A stretch of DNA of 64,000 nucleotides from Alloalcanivorax gelatiniphagus (GCF_005938655.1 NZ_VCQT01000030.1:1-64000); one strand, 5' to 3'; shown: positions 38,464 through 48,759, counted from the stretch's first letter. The notes: generated from the sequence alone by a model not told the origin. Translations and numbers: made by a program.

Positions 38464-39465
38464 TCAGCCGGCGGCGCGGCACTCTTCCAGCAAGGCCGCC
38501 GCCAACTCCTCCACCGGCAGCACCCGGGACCGGTGGGCGCCGGTGCCGGCCCACAGGCTTTTCCATTCCGCCCCGGCGGCCTTGCGCAGCGGCGCCGTTA
38601 GCCGGTGCTGATCCGGATACGGGGCAATCTCACGGGGCGCCCGCTCATCCATCCAGGCATTGGCCAGGCCCCGGGCGTAGCGCCCGGACACCGCGGCGGT
38701 CATCACCGTGGCATCCGGGCCGGCGGCGGCCAGGGCTTGCCGCCAGGCCGGCGCGGTACCCGCCTCCGGGCAACTCAAAAAGGCGGTACCGAGCTGGGCG
38801 GCGGCGGCGCCCAGCCCCAGCACCCGGGCCATGTCGGCACCGTCCATCAGCCCACCGGCGGCGATCAGCGGCCGATCCAGATCACCACAGGCTTCCAGCA
38901 AGGCCGCCAGCGGCTGGCCAGCGCCCCGTGTTTCCACGCTACCCCGGTGGCCGCCGGCTTCCTCACCCTGCAGCACGATGGCATCAACGCCATCCTCCGC
39001 CTGGTCACGGGCTTCCGCCCGGTTGGTGGCGGTGCCGATCAGGGCGATGCCCCGGGCCCGGCAGGCGTCCCGGCGGGCCTTGTCCAGGCGACCGAAGGTG
39101 AAGCTGAAGAACGCCGGGCGGGCCTCCAGCATGGCGTCGAACTGCTCGTCGAAGCCTGGCAGTTCCGCGAAGCTGTCCGGCAGGTCCACGCCGGCGGCGT
39201 CATAGCACGGCGCCAGGGCTTCCCGGGCGGCGCGCCATTGGGCCTCGGTGGCGCCCGGTTCGCCGGGGATGAACAGATTCACCGCCAAGGCCTCGGCGCC
39301 GCCCTGGCGGGCCGCCGTCACCGCCGCTTCCAGGGCGGTGCCGCTCAGGTAGCCGGCGCCGATGGACGCCAGAGCCCCGGCGCGGGCGGCGCCCACGGTC
39401 AGTTCGGTGGTGTTGATGCCGCCGGCCATGGGGGCCTGGATCAGCGTGAAGTCGTGGAAAGGCAT
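38464..39465 (-). CDS. Nitronate monooxygenase-like FMN oxidoreductase
   Basis: A 333-residue TIM-barrel protein of the 2-nitropropane dioxygenase/nitronate monooxygenase family (FMN-dependent). Visible motifs are LIQAPMAGGINTTEL, a GAG(Y)LSG turn, the FMN/phosphate-binding segments VDAIVLQGEEAGGHRG and PLIAAGGLMDGADMARVLGLGAAAAQLGTAF, and TAAVSGRYARGLANAW. Substrate is uncertain: alkyl nitronates, or an enoyl-ACP-reductase-like role as in FabK relatives. The start at 39465 has AGGAG; the frame continues upstream through REP sequence, which is not coding. The gene is bracketed by two REP clusters. Confidence 0.85.
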   Translation of the reverse strand: MPFHDFTLIQAPMAGGINTTELTVGAARAGALASIGAGYLSGTALEAAVTAARQGGAEALAVNLFIPGEPGATEAQWRAAREALAPCYDAAGVDLPDSFAELPGFDEQFDAMLEARPAFFSFTFGRLDKARRDACRARGIALIGTATNRAEARDQAEDGVDAIVLQGEEAGGHRGSVETRGAGQPLAALLEACGDLDRPLIAAGGLMDGADMARVLGLGAAAAQLGTAFLSCPEAGTAPAWRQALAAAGPDATVMTAAVSGRYARGLANAWMDERAPREIAPYPDQHRLTAPLRKAAGAEWKSLWAGTGAHRSRVLPVEELAAALLEECRAAG

Positions 39466-39567
39466 GGCGGGGCTCCTGTGGTCCGTTAGGGGGATTCTAG
39501 GGAGGCCCGTTGATGACGGGAAATGATGATCCGTGATGTTCGGTATCACTCGGGGGGATAGAGGGGG

Positions 39568-39761
39568 GATCGCGGCTGAAGCGGGGTGCCGCCCAGCCGC
39601 TCCTACCGGGGCTGCTGGGGTTGGGACGCTTGGGGGGATCGCGGCTGAAGCCGCTCCTAGCGGGGCTGCTGACGTTGGGACGCTTGGGGGGATCGCGGCT
39701 GAAGCCGCTCCTACAAGGGGATCCATAGCCCCCCCTCTGTAGGAGCGGCTTCAGCCGCGAT
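39568..39761. repeat. REP cluster of four copies, one with a loop insert
   Basis: Three same-orientation copies (39568-39606 with a palindromic 15-bp loop insert, 39637-39660, 39691-39714) are separated by near-identical linkers GGGGCTGCTGACGTTGGGAC; an opposite copy follows at 39739-39761. It mirrors the 38257-38442 cluster on the other side of the flavin oxidoreductase gene and ends 5 bp before the stop of the next gene. Confidence 0.85.
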
Positions 39762-39766
39762 AAGCG

Positions 39767-40876
39767 TCAGCCCAGATCGGCAAGCGGGTGGGCGTCAGCG
39801 GGATTACGGAAAAAGCCGTCGATATACTCGGCGCTGACCTCATCCACGGACCGGTGGCGGAAGCGCGGGCTGCCGTCCTTGTCGATCAGCAGCGCGCGCA
39901 CGCCCTCGCGGAAATCCGGGTGCAGGCAGCACTGCACCGCCACGCACCATTCCATGCGGAACACTTCCGCCAGGGACAGATAGCGGGCCCGGTGCAGCTG
40001 CTCCCACACCAGGTGCATGGTTTGCGGGCAGCCGGCGGCCAGGGTTTTGCGCGCCTTGTCCAGCCAGGCGTCGCACTGCTTGTGGTCCAGAATACGGGCC
40101 ACCACTTCGCCCACGGAGCCGCCGTCGCAAAGCTGCTCAATGGTGTCCCGGTGGGCGCTCACCGGCGCCTCCAGCCCGGTGGGCGCCGCCGACAGCTCGC
40201 GCAGGCGGCCGTGCAGCAGCTCCCGGTTGGCGTCGCCGTCGTCCTGGTAGCGGCCCCGGGCCAGGGCTTCCAGCACCTGCTCCGCGTCGGCTTCCATGAA
40301 GCGGTCCGCCAGCCCCAGGTCCAGCGCGTCCCGGGCGTTCAGGTGCACGCCGGTGAGGCCCAGGAACAGGCCGGTGCGGCCGGGCAGCCGGTTCAGGAAC
40401 CAGCTGGCGCCCACGTCCGGGAACAGGCCGATGGTGATCTCCGGCATGGCCAGCCGGCTGCGCGGCGTCACCAGCCGGAACTGGCTGCCCTGCATCAGGC
40501 CCATGCCGCCGCCCATCACCACGCCGTCGGCCCAGCAGATCACCGGGGTGCGCGAAGTGTGCAGGCGGTAGTCCAGGCGGTATTCCTCGGCGAAGTACTG
40601 CTCCGCCTCAGGGTTGCCGGTGTGGCCGGCGTGCTTGACGGTGGCGCGGTACAGGGCCACCACGTCGCCGCCGGCGCTGAACGCCTTGCCGCCGGCGCCT
40701 TCCAGCCAGATCGCCACCACCTCATCGCGGGCCTGCCAGGCGGCCACTCGGGCGTCCAGGGCCTGGATCATCTCCAGGCCCAGGGCGTTCAGGGAGCGGG
40801 GGGCGTTAAGGGTGGCGCGGCCGATGACACGGCCGCACTCGGTGTTGATTTCGTCGAACAGGACGGTATCGGTCAT
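39767..40876 (-). CDS. Enoyl-CoA hydratase/isomerase family protein (3-hydroxyisobutyryl-CoA hydrolase-like)
   Basis: A 369-residue crotonase-fold protein of the ECH_2 group. Oxyanion-hole stretches FSAGGDVVALYR and WADGVVMGGGMGLMQGSQFRLVT are present, as is the active-site region MPEITIGLFPDVGASWFLNRLPG. The C-terminal extension SLAEVFRMEWCVAVQCC and HPDFREGVRALLIDKDGSPRF is typical of 3-hydroxyisobutyryl-CoA hydrolases (valine degradation). An enoyl-CoA hydratase role cannot be excluded. It is upstream-coupled to nothing obvious: the gap to ung is 21 bp on the same strand, so they may share a transcript. Confidence 0.88.
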   Translation of the reverse strand: MTDTVLFDEINTECGRVIGRATLNAPRSLNALGLEMIQALDARVAAWQARDEVVAIWLEGAGGKAFSAGGDVVALYRATVKHAGHTGNPEAEQYFAEEYRLDYRLHTSRTPVICWADGVVMGGGMGLMQGSQFRLVTPRSRLAMPEITIGLFPDVGASWFLNRLPGRTGLFLGLTGVHLNARDALDLGLADRFMEADAEQVLEALARGRYQDDGDANRELLHGRLRELSAAPTGLEAPVSAHRDTIEQLCDGGSVGEVVARILDHKQCDAWLDKARKTLAAGCPQTMHLVWEQLHRARYLSLAEVFRMEWCVAVQCCLHPDFREGVRALLIDKDGSPRFRHRSVDEVSAEYIDGFFRNPADAHPLADLG

Positions 40877-40897
40877 GCCGGGAAAAATCCTTATCTG

Positions 40898-41596
40898 TCA
40901 GTTCAGGGACCAGTCGATGGGGTCCTTGCCCTGCTGAAGCAGGTATTGGTTGGCGCGGGAAAAATGCCCGCAGCCGAAGAACCCCCGGTAAGCGGACAGG
41001 GGCGAAGGGTGCGGCGCGGTCAGCACGCAGTGGCGCTGGCGGTCGATCAGCTTGCCTTTTTTCTGGGCGGAGCTGCCCCACAGCATGAACACCACGCCCT
41101 CACGCTCGCGGTTGATATGCTCGATGGCCTGGTCGGTGAAGCGCTCCCAGCCTTGCCCCTGGTGGGAAGCGGCCTGGCCGGCGCGCACGGTGAGCACCGC
41201 GTTGAGCAGCAGCACGCCCTGTTTGGCCCAGGCGTCCAGGTTGCCGTGGTCCGGCGCCGGGATGCCCAGGTCGCGCTCGATTTCCTTGAAAATATTGACC
41301 AGCGACGGCGGCACCCGCACACCGGGCTGCACGGAAAAGCTCAGCCCGTGGGCCTGGTTGGGCCCGTGGTAGGGATCCTGGCCGAGGATCACCACCTTGA
41401 CCTGGTCGAAGGGCGTTTCGTTGAAGGCGCGGAAGATGTCCGGCCCGGGCGGATAGAGGGTTTCCCCGGCCTGCTTCTCCTGGCGCAGGAATTCCTTCAG
41501 CTGGCCCATGTAGGGCTGCGCGAACTGGTCGCCCAGCACCCGCTTCCAGCCCGCTTCAAGCTGAACGTCGGCTTGCGGTTCGGTCTGCTCACTCAT
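40898..41596 (-). CDS. ung: Uracil-DNA glycosylase
   Basis: A 232-residue family-1 UDG that removes uracil from DNA. The water-activating GQDPYHGP motif, [11 protein letters not shown], and the DNA-intercalation loop [11 protein letters not shown] are intact. Its start overlaps the end of the TetR gene by 8 bp, so the two are probably co-transcribed. Confidence 0.97.
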   Translation of the reverse strand: MSEQTEPQADVQLEAGWKRVLGDQFAQPYMGQLKEFLRQEKQAGETLYPPGPDIFRAFNETPFDQVKVVILGQDPYHGPNQAHGLSFSVQPGVRVPPSLVNIFKEIERDLGIPAPDHGNLDAWAKQGVLLLNAVLTVRAGQAASHQGQGWERFTDQAIEHINREREGVVFMLWGSSAQKKGKLIDRQRHCVLTAPHPSPLSAYRGFFGCGHFSRANQYLLQQGKDPIDWSLN

Positions 41597-42242
41597 TGGG
41601 AACCAGCTTCTCCAGCAGATGCCGCATGCGCGGTTTGACGGTGTCCTCGCCGGCCAGCTCCGGGTGGGTAAGCAACCGCACCTCCAGAGCCATGATGCGG
41701 GCGTTGATCACTTCCGCGTCCATTTCCGGGGTGGGCGACCCCACCGCCCGGCAGGCGTCCACCAGCAGCAGCGCCATTTCCTTGAGATAGAGATCCGCCA
41801 GCCCGCGCAGGCGCGGGTCCAGGATCGCTTCCTGCAGAAACGCCTGCTCCGCCACCAGGTGATCGCGGCGGTTGTGCAGTTCATCCAGGATAAAGGCGGT
41901 GGTGGCGCTGGCCAGTGCTTCGATCAGTTGCTCCCGGTCGGCGCCGCCGCGCTGGAACTGTTCGATCAGCGCGAACGCCTGGTCGCGGAACGGACGGATC
42001 ACGTTTTCCAGCGCCCGTTCGGCGAACAGGGTAAAGGCATCCGCGATCAGGTCGGAGATGTCCTTGAAGTAATAGGTGGTGGCGGAAAGGGGCACGTCCG
42101 CCTCGCGGGCCACGGCCCGGTGACGCACCGCGCGAATGCCGTCGGTGACAATGATGCTGAGAGCCGCGTCGAGAATCGCCTGACGGCGTTGTTCACTGCC
42201 CGCGCGGCGGGCCTGGCGGCCCTGGTAACGGATTGCTGTCAT
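41589..42242 (-). CDS. TetR-family transcriptional regulator
   Basis: A 217-residue regulator with an N-terminal HTH (residues about 16-62: [43 protein letters not shown]) and a helical ligand-binding domain. The [13 protein letters not shown] recognition helix resembles regulators of fatty acid or antibiotic resistance genes, but ligand and targets are unknown. Partners may be ung and the ECH-family gene downstream. There is a 79-bp gap to lysS upstream. Confidence 0.88.
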   Translation of the reverse strand: MTAIRYQGRQARRAGSEQRRQAILDAALSIIVTDGIRAVRHRAVAREADVPLSATTYYFKDISDLIADAFTLFAERALENVIRPFRDQAFALIEQFQRGGADREQLIEALASATTAFILDELHNRRDHLVAEQAFLQEAILDPRLRGLADLYLKEMALLLVDACRAVGSPTPEMDAEVINARIMALEVRLLTHPELAGEDTVKPRMRHLLEKLVPNE

Positions 42243-42321
42243 GGGTCCGTCTGCTTTTTTATGGCGTCATCGCTAGCCTAACAGGCGCCGCCGGCAAGCG
42301 GGAGTGGCGGCGCCGTATGGG

Positions 42322-43833
42322 TCAGGTGCGTGGACGCATGTGCGGAAACAGAATCACGTCCTTGATGGTGGGCGAATCGGTGAACAGCATCACCAGCCGA
42401 TCGATGCCGATGCCTTCGCCGGCGGTGGGCGGCAGACCGTGTTCCAGCGCGGTGATGTAGTCCTCATCGTAGAACATGGCTTCGTCGTCGCCGGCTTCCT
42501 TCTCGGCCACCTGGGCGCGGAAACGTTCCGCCTGGTCCTCGGCGTCGTTGAGCTCGGAGAAACCATTGGCGATCTCGCGGCCACCGACGAAGAACTCAAA
42601 GCGCTCGGTGACGAACGGGTCGTCGTCCTTGCGCCGCGCCAGCGGCGAGACTTCCGTGGGATAGTCGGTGATAAAGGTCGGTTCCTGCAGCCGGTGCTCG
42701 GCGGTTTTCTCGAAGATTTCGATCTGCACCTTGCCCAGGCCCCAGCCGTCCTTGAGCGGAATATCCAGCCCCTCGGCGATGCGCCGGGCACCCTGCTCGT
42801 CCGCCAGGTCGCTGGCCTGGATGTCCGGGTTGTACTCGAGGATGGCGTCGAACACCGAGAGCCGGCGGAACGGCTTGCCGAAATCATAGGTCACGGTGTC
42901 CGCCTCGCCGTCGGCGCCGGGCACGGTGTTGCGCACCAGGGTATCGCCCAGCACGTCCCGGGCCAGGGTACGCAGCATGTCCTCGGTGAGGTCCATCAGG
43001 TCCCGGTAATCCGCGTAGGCCTGGTAGAACTCGAGCATGGTGAATTCCGGATTGTGCCGGGTGCTCAGGCCTTCGTTGCGGAAGTTACGGTTGATCTCGA
43101 ACACCTTCTCGAAACCGCCCACCACCAGCCGCTTCAGGTACAGTTCCGGCGCGATGCGCAGGTACATGTCCATGTCCAGGCTGTTGTGGTGGGTGACGAA
43201 CGGCCGCGCGCTGGCGCCGCCGGGGATCACCTGCAGCATCGGCGTTTCCGCTTCGATGAAGTCGTGGGCCACCAGATAGTTGCGGATGCCGGCGACGATC
43301 CTGGAGCGGATCTTGAAGGTCTCGCGGCTGTCCTCGTTGACGATCAGGTCCACGTAGCGCTGGCGGTAACGGGACTCGGTGTCGGTGAGGCCCTTGTGTT
43401 TTTCCGGCAGCGGGCGCAGCGATTTGGTGAGCAGCAGGTACTCGTCCATCATCACGTACAGGTCGCCCTTGCCGGACTTGCACAGCTTGCCGCGCACGCC
43501 GATCACGTCGCCCAGGTCCCAGTGCTTGACCGCTTTCTGCACGTCCTTGTTGGCGTACACCTGAATGCGCCCGGACATGTCCTGCAGCACCTTGAAGGCC
43601 TTGCGGTCGAGCATCAGGCGGCCGGCCACGGCCACCTGGATGTCTTTCGCTTCCAGTTCTTCCTTGTCCAGCTCGCCGTAGCGCGCCTGCAGTTCGGCGG
43701 CCAGGCTGTCGCGGCGGAAGTGATTGGGGAACGCCTCGCCGGCGTCGCGCCATTCCGCCAGTTTGGCCCGGCGTTCAGCGATCAGGCGGTTTTCGTCGGC
43801 GGCGTCGTGTTGCTTGCTGTGTTCGTCGGCCAT
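42322..43833 (-). CDS. lysS: Lysyl-tRNA synthetase (class II)
   Basis: A 503-residue class II enzyme: N-terminal OB anticodon-binding domain (about 55-150), then motif 1 ([21 protein letters not shown]), motif 2 ([29 protein letters not shown]) and motif 3 ([18 protein letters not shown]). The ATG at 43833 has AAGAGA upstream and lies 4 bp after prfB; a GTG five codons upstream is in frame but overlaps prfB. prfB-lysS is the standard order. Confidence 0.97.
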   Translation of the reverse strand: MADEHSKQHDAADENRLIAERRAKLAEWRDAGEAFPNHFRRDSLAAELQARYGELDKEELEAKDIQVAVAGRLMLDRKAFKVLQDMSGRIQVYANKDVQKAVKHWDLGDVIGVRGKLCKSGKGDLYVMMDEYLLLTKSLRPLPEKHKGLTDTESRYRQRYVDLIVNEDSRETFKIRSRIVAGIRNYLVAHDFIEAETPMLQVIPGGASARPFVTHHNSLDMDMYLRIAPELYLKRLVVGGFEKVFEINRNFRNEGLSTRHNPEFTMLEFYQAYADYRDLMDLTEDMLRTLARDVLGDTLVRNTVPGADGEADTVTYDFGKPFRRLSVFDAILEYNPDIQASDLADEQGARRIAEGLDIPLKDGWGLGKVQIEIFEKTAEHRLQEPTFITDYPTEVSPLARRKDDDPFVTERFEFFVGGREIANGFSELNDAEDQAERFRAQVAEKEAGDDEAMFYDEDYITALEHGLPPTAGEGIGIDRLVMLFTDSPTIKDVILFPHMRPRT

Positions 43834-43837
43834 TCTC

Positions 43838-44957
43838 TTAGAGTCCACTTTTCAGGGAGGCTTCGATGAATCGGTCCAGGTCGCCATCCAATACCTGCTG
43901 GGTGTTATGGCTTTCCACCCCGGTGCGCAGGTCCTTGATGCGGCCATCGTCGAGCACGTAGGAGCGGATCTGGCTGCCCCAGCCGATGTCGGCCTTGGCG
44001 TTTTCCTGGGCCTGCTTCTCGGCGTTGCGCTTCTGGATTTCCAGTTCGTAGAGCTTGGCCTGCATCATCTTGGTGGCCTTGTCCCGGTTCTGGTGCTGGC
44101 TGCGCTCGGACTGGCACTGGGTCACCACGATGTGCTCCTGGCCGTTGTCCGGATCGGTAAAGGTATAGGTCAGCCGCACCGCGGAGTCGGTCCGGTTCAC
44201 GTGCTGACCACCGGCGCCGGAGGCCCGGTAGGTGTCGGTGCGCAGCTTGCCGGGATCGATCTCGATGTCGATGTCGTCGTCCACTTCCGGAGCCACGAAC
44301 ACCGAACTGAACGAGGTGTGGCGGCGGCCGCCGGAATCGAACGGGCTCTTGCGCACCAGGCGGTGCACGCCGGTTTCGGTGCGCAGCCAGCCGTAGGCGT
44401 AGGCGCCTTCGAAACGCACGGTGGCGGACTTGATGCCGGCCACGTCGCCGTCGGAGGCTTCCACCAGCTCGGTTTTGAAACCGTGGGCCTCGCCCCAGCG
44501 CAGGTACATGCGCAGCAGCATTTCCGCCCAATCCTGGGCCTCGGTGCCGCCGGAGCCGGCCTGGATGTCCAGGTAGGCGTTGGAGGTGTCCATCTCGCCG
44601 GAGAACATGCGGCGGAATTCCAGGTCCGCCACCATCCGTTCCAGGCGGTCGAGATCCGCTTCCACTTCCGTGACGGTGGCTTCGTCGTCTTCCTCCACCG
44701 CCAGTTCCAACAGGTCCCGGGTGTCACCCACGCCCTGGTCGGCGTCGCGCAGGGTGGTCACCACGCCTTCCAGCTGCGAGCGCTCCTTGCCCAGGGCCTG
44801 GGCCCGCTCGGGCTCGTTCCAGACGTCCGGCAGGGCCAGTTCGCGCTCTACTTCGACCAGTCGCTCACTCTTCTGGTCGTAGTCAAAGATACCCCCTCAG
44901 CGCTTCGATGCGCTCGGCCAGGTCGGTGAGGTGGGTTCTTAGCGGGTTTACTTCCAT
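43838..44957 (-). CDS. prfB: Peptide chain release factor 2 (programmed +1 frameshift)
   Basis: Release factor for UGA and UAA. Translation starts at ATG 44957, reads 24 codons ([20 protein letters not shown] and RGYL), meets UGA at 44885-44883, shifts +1 and continues [12 protein letters not shown] to the stop at 43838, giving 372 residues. The SPF anticodon-mimic loop ([13 protein letters not shown]) and the catalytic GGQ ([18 protein letters not shown]) are present. The frame taken alone would wrongly start at a GTG at 44764. Confidence 0.97.
44882..44897 (-). promoter_or_regulatory. prfB programmed frameshift site
   Basis: The minus strand reads AGGGGGTATCTTTGAC: an internal Shine-Dalgarno (AGGGGG), the slippery CTT, and UGA followed by C. 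This is the canonical RF2 autoregulation site, where low RF2 favours slipping past UGA. Confidence 0.97.
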
Positions 44958-44981
44958 AATGGCTCTCTGTTGAAACAGGTC

Positions 44982-45266
44982 TCAGTCGATCAACTCGTAG
45001 ACGTGGAACGCCTCGGGTTTCAGGGCGTCCAGGGTGGTGCCCAGGTACACCGCGTTGTCGGGAATACCGCTGCCGGTGGTGAACACCTTGAAGCGGCGTA
45101 CTTCCTTGGGCGTGTCGATGACGGTGTCCGCGTCCACCTCCACCCACATGTAAATCACGCGCTCCTGCTGGATGAAATCCACGCGAAGCACTTCACCCTC
45201 TTCCGGCAAACGGATTTCCTGCACCTCGGTGCCGATCTCCAACCGGTGTTTATGAATTGTTTTCAT
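44982..45266 (-). CDS. Conserved hypothetical protein, 94 residues
   Basis: A small protein (MKTIHKHRLEIGTEVQEIRL...), predicted beta-rich, with a mid segment YMWVEVDADTVIDTPKEVRRFKVF and the C-terminal VYELID. It resembles a DUF7352-like family of small proteins often annotated hypothetical. GGAGGG precedes the start. It lies 24 bp upstream of prfB on the same strand and could be co-transcribed. No function can be assigned. Confidence 0.7.
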   Translation of the reverse strand: MKTIHKHRLEIGTEVQEIRLPEEGEVLRVDFIQQERVIYMWVEVDADTVIDTPKEVRRFKVFTTGSGIPDNAVYLGTTLDALKPEAFHVYELID

Positions 45267-45419
45267 GCGGTCCCTCCGTCAGGGATAACCAGGCGCGGGC
45301 GGCGATAGCCACCGGCGCATTCCGGGGCCCGGCCTTGTGGGCCGGGAAAGGCGATACGGGTAATGCGCGCCAGCCGGCGCAAGGCGCAATCCTATCAGGT
45401 CCCCGGGGGGCTGGCACCA

Positions 45420-45449
45420 GCCCGGCGCGCCATCGCCGGCGCGCCGGGC
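45420..45449. terminator. Strong hairpin after maeB
   Basis: A perfect 12-bp G+C stem (45420-45431 / 45438-45449) with a 6-nt loop, 13 bp past the maeB stop. No T run follows on either strand, so termination is not certain; it may stabilise the mRNA 3' end. Confidence 0.5.
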
Positions 45450-45462
45450 AACGGAGCACGGT

Positions 45463-47757
45463 TCAGGCGCGCTGTTCCAGATTGGCGCGCAGCACGGTCA
45501 GGGCCGCCATGTTGACGATCCGCCGCACCGTGGCACTGGCGGTGAGGATGGTGACCGGCGCCTTCACGCCGAGCAGGAAGGGCCCGATGGCCACATTGCT
45601 GCCGGCGGCGGTCTTAAGCAGGTTGTAGGCGATGTTGCCGGAATCGCCGTTGGGGCATACCAGCAGGTTGGCGGAGCCCTGCAGGGTGGAGTCCGGCAGA
45701 ATCTCCTTGCGGATCGACGCCTCCAGGGCGGCATCGCCGTGCATCTCGCCGTCCACTTCCAGCTCCGGCGCCCACTCGCGGATCAGAGCCAGGGCGCGGC
45801 GCATCTTCTCGCTGGCCTGGCAGCGCTCGGAACCGAAATTGGAGCGCGACAGCAGCGCCGCCTTGGGCTCCAGGTTCAGGCGCCGCATTTCCTCGGCGGC
45901 GGCGATGGTGAACTCGGCGATCTGCTCGGCGCTGGGGTCCTCGTTGACGTGGGTGTCCACCACCGCCAGGGTGCGCTCCGGCAGCAGCAGCACGTTCATG
46001 GCCGCGTAGGTGCGCGCCTCCGGCTTCAGGCCGATCACCTGGTCCACGAAATTAAGATGCTCGGCGAACCGGCCCACGGTGCCGCACACCATGCCGTCCG
46101 CCTCGCCCAGCTGCACCATCATGGCGCCGATCAGGGTCATGCGGCGGCGCATCTCGGTACGCGCCACTTCCTTGGTGACGCCGTGGCGGCCACGCATTTC
46201 CCAGTAGGCGTTCCAGTACCGGTGGAAGCGGTCGTCCTGCTCCGGATTGGTGACCTCCACGTCCTCGCCCAGCTTCAGGCGCAGGCCGTAGCGTTCGATG
46301 CGCGTGGCCAGCACTTCCGGCCGGCCCACCAGAATCGGGAACGCCAGCCCTTCGTCCACCACCACCTGGACGGCGCGCAGCACGCGCTCTTCCTCGCCCT
46401 CGGTGAACACGATGCGGGCCTTGCCGCCGTCACGCACCAGCGCCTTGGCGGCGGAGAACAGCGGCTTCATAAAGGCGCCGGAGTGGTACACGAACTGCTT
46501 GAGCTGCTCGGCGTAGGCGTCCAGGTCGGCGATCGGCCGGGTGGCCACGCCGTCGTCCATGGCCGCCTTGGCCACCGCCGGGGCGATGCGCACGATCAGG
46601 CGCGGATCGAACGGTTTGGGAATCAGATACTCCGCACCGAAACTCAGGTCATAGGTGCCGTAGGCGGCGGCCACCACTTCGTTCTGTTCTTCCTGGGCCA
46701 GGCCGGCGATGGCGTACACCGCCGCCTTTTCCATCTCCCGGGTGATGGTGGTGGCGCCGGCGTCCAGCGCCCCCCGGAAGATGTACGGGAAGCACAGCAC
46801 GTTGTTGACCTGGTTGGGGTAGTCGGAGCGCCCGGTGGCCATGATCAGATCGTCGCGCACCGCCTTGGCGTCCTCCGGCAGAATCTCCGGGTTCGGGTTG
46901 GCCAGCGCCAGAATCAGCGGGCGCGACGCCATGCGCTGCACCATGTCCGGCTTGAGCACGCCGCCGGCGGACAGACCCAGGAACACATCGGCGCCGTCGA
47001 TCACCTCACCCAGGGTGCGGGCGTCGGTGGCCTGGGCGAAGCGTTCCTTGTCCGGGTCCATCAGTTCCTTGCGGCCCTGGTAGACCACGCCCTCGATGTC
47101 GGTGACCCAGATGTTTTCCAGGGGCAGGCCCAGGTCCACCATCAGATCCAGGCAGGCCAGCGCCGCCGCGCCGGCGCCGGACGCCACCACCTTGACCTGG
47201 TCGATGGGTTTGCCGGCCACCTTGAGACCGTTGATGAAAGCGGCGCTCACCGTGATGGCGGTGCCGTGCTGGTCATCGTGAAACACCGGAATGCCCATGC
47301 GTTGGCGCAGCTTGCGCTCGACGATAAAGCACTCCGGCGCCTTGATGTCTTCCAGGTTGATACCGCCGAAGGTGGGCTCCAGGGCGGCGATGATGTCCAC
47401 CAGCTTGTCCGGGTCGCTCTCGTTGATCTCGATGTCGAACACGTCCAGGCCGGCGAACTTCTTGAACAGCACCGCCTTGCCTTCCATCACCGGCTTGGAG
47501 GCCAGCGCGCCGATGTTGCCCAGCCCCAGCACCGCGCTGCCGTTGGTGATCACCGCCACCAGATTGCCGCGCCCGGTATAGCGCACCGCGTTCTTGGGAT
47601 CGTCGACGATTTCCTCACAGGCCCAGGCCACCCCCGGCGAATAGGCCAGGGCCAGATCGTTCTGGTTGGTCAGCGGTTTGGTGGGAACGATGGCGGTTTT
47701 GCCGGGGACGGGAAATTCGTGGTAATCGAGCGCAGCGCGGCGGCTGTCGGTGGCCAA
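45463..47757 (-). CDS. maeB: NADP-dependent malic enzyme with phosphotransacetylase-like domain
   Basis: A 764-residue protein, the length of E. coli MaeB. Malic enzyme domain (residues about 1-430): [68 protein letters not shown], and a [12 protein letters not shown] dinucleotide fold. The C-terminal domain (about 430-764) resembles phosphate acetyltransferase and is regulatory. It converts malate to pyruvate + CO2 + NADPH. The start is TTG at 47757 with AAGGAG 8 nt upstream. Confidence 0.95.
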   Translation of the reverse strand: MATDSRRAALDYHEFPVPGKTAIVPTKPLTNQNDLALAYSPGVAWACEEIVDDPKNAVRYTGRGNLVAVITNGSAVLGLGNIGALASKPVMEGKAVLFKKFAGLDVFDIEINESDPDKLVDIIAALEPTFGGINLEDIKAPECFIVERKLRQRMGIPVFHDDQHGTAITVSAAFINGLKVAGKPIDQVKVVASGAGAAALACLDLMVDLGLPLENIWVTDIEGVVYQGRKELMDPDKERFAQATDARTLGEVIDGADVFLGLSAGGVLKPDMVQRMASRPLILALANPNPEILPEDAKAVRDDLIMATGRSDYPNQVNNVLCFPYIFRGALDAGATTITREMEKAAVYAIAGLAQEEQNEVVAAAYGTYDLSFGAEYLIPKPFDPRLIVRIAPAVAKAAMDDGVATRPIADLDAYAEQLKQFVYHSGAFMKPLFSAAKALVRDGGKARIVFTEGEEERVLRAVQVVVDEGLAFPILVGRPEVLATRIERYGLRLKLGEDVEVTNPEQDDRFHRYWNAYWEMRGRHGVTKEVARTEMRRRMTLIGAMMVQLGEADGMVCGTVGRFAEHLNFVDQVIGLKPEARTYAAMNVLLLPERTLAVVDTHVNEDPSAEQIAEFTIAAAEEMRRLNLEPKAALLSRSNFGSERCQASEKMRRALALIREWAPELEVDGEMHGDAALEASIRKEILPDSTLQGSANLLVCPNGDSGNIAYNLLKTAAGSNVAIGPFLLGVKAPVTILTASATVRRIVNMAALTVLRANLEQRA

Positions 47758-47948
47758 GGTGGGTCTCCTTCGGGATCGGGTGTGTACGTTGTTAAGTGAC
47801 TGCTTACCAGTGTACTGCGACCACGCCAAGCCCGCACCACCCAACATGTTTTGTCACAACTCCCCCCGCATCGGGGTCACATCGGGGTCGGACCACGGCA
47901 ACCCATTGATCCTGGATGTCTTTTTTTGTGAAACAGGGCTCAGCCAGG

Positions 47949-47992
47949 CCTTATTGCATGGTTTTTACTGTCCAAAAAACCATGCAATAAGG
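47949..47992 (+). promoter_or_regulatory. 18-bp hairpin masking the RAYT ribosome-binding site
   Basis: Perfect arms 47949-47966 and 47975-47992 with an 8-nt loop; the 3' arm ends in AAGG of the Shine-Dalgarno AAGGAGG, 8 nt before the RAYT ATG. In mRNA it would pair part of the ribosome-binding site. It could restrain translation or be a recognition hairpin for the transposase. Confidence 0.6.
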
Positions 47993-48000
47993 AGGAAAGG

Positions 48001-48759
48001 ATGCCTCGCGCCAACCGTCATTACTCACCCGGTCACGTCTGGCACATTACCCATCGCTGCCATGACCAGCAGTTTCTGCTCGAATCCAAGCACTACCGCC
48101 GTCTCTGGGAACGCTGGCTGTATGAAGCGCGGCGCCGTTACGGCCTGCGGGTGCTCAATTACGTCGTCACCAGTAACCACGTGCATCTGCTCGTGCTTGA
48201 CCGGGGCGAGGGCGAAATCCAGCGGTCCCTCCAGTTGGTGGCCGGCTGCACCGCCCGGAACTTTAACGGCCGTCACCGCCGCCGGGGCGCGTTCTGGGAA
48301 GGTCGCTACCACGCCACCGCGGTGGAAACCGGCGACCACCTGCGGCACTGTCTGGTGTACATCGACCTGAACATGGTGCGCGCCGGCCAGGTGCTGCATC
48401 CCCGCGAATGGGACGCCTGTGGCTACAAGGAAATTCAGTCGCCACGTAACCGCTACCGGATCATCAACACCGCCGCCCTGATGAATGTGCTCGGCTTCAC
48501 CGACCTGGGGGAATTGCGACGGGCCCATCGGCAGTGGGTGCAGGACGCCCTGGACCGCAACGACCTGCGGCGCAACCCGATCTGGACCGAGGGGCTGGCG
48601 GTGGGCAGCCGGGAGTTCGTCGAGCAATTCCGCGACGCCCAGGGCCCGCTCGCCCGCAACCGGCCCATCGAAACCGTCGGCGGGATCTGCCAACTGCGTG
48701 ACGAACCGGTTATTTATCAGCCCTACTCGGCCTTCAAAAGCGACCGTTCAAGCCGCTGA
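48001..48759 (+). CDS. REP-associated tyrosine transposase (RAYT, Y1_Tnp family)
   Basis: A 252-residue IS200-like single-strand transposase. The N-terminal signature PRANRHYSPGHVWHITHR, the HUH motif H60-V-H62 (TSNHVHLLVL) and the candidate nucleophile Y103 (FWEGRYHATAVE) are present, followed by HCLVYIDLNMVRAG. RAYTs are domesticated enzymes thought to mobilise REP hairpins. The SD is GGAGG, abutting an 18-bp hairpin. The family call is sure; catalytic Tyr assignment is by motif. Confidence 0.93.
   Translation: MPRANRHYSPGHVWHITHRCHDQQFLLESKHYRRLWERWLYEARRRYGLRVLNYVVTSNHVHLLVLDRGEGEIQRSLQLVAGCTARNFNGRHRRRGAFWEGRYHATAVETGDHLRHCLVYIDLNMVRAGQVLHPREWDACGYKEIQSPRNRYRIINTAALMNVLGFTDLGELRRAHRQWVQDALDRNDLRRNPIWTEGLAVGSREFVEQFRDAQGPLARNRPIETVGGICQLRDEPVIYQPYSAFKSDRSSR

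Noticed and set aside
38257-39761. CRISPR-like appearance of the regularly spaced repeats
   Set aside because: The repeats are palindromic REPs also scattered singly in the window, the spacers resemble each other, one copy per cluster is inverted, and there are no cas genes.
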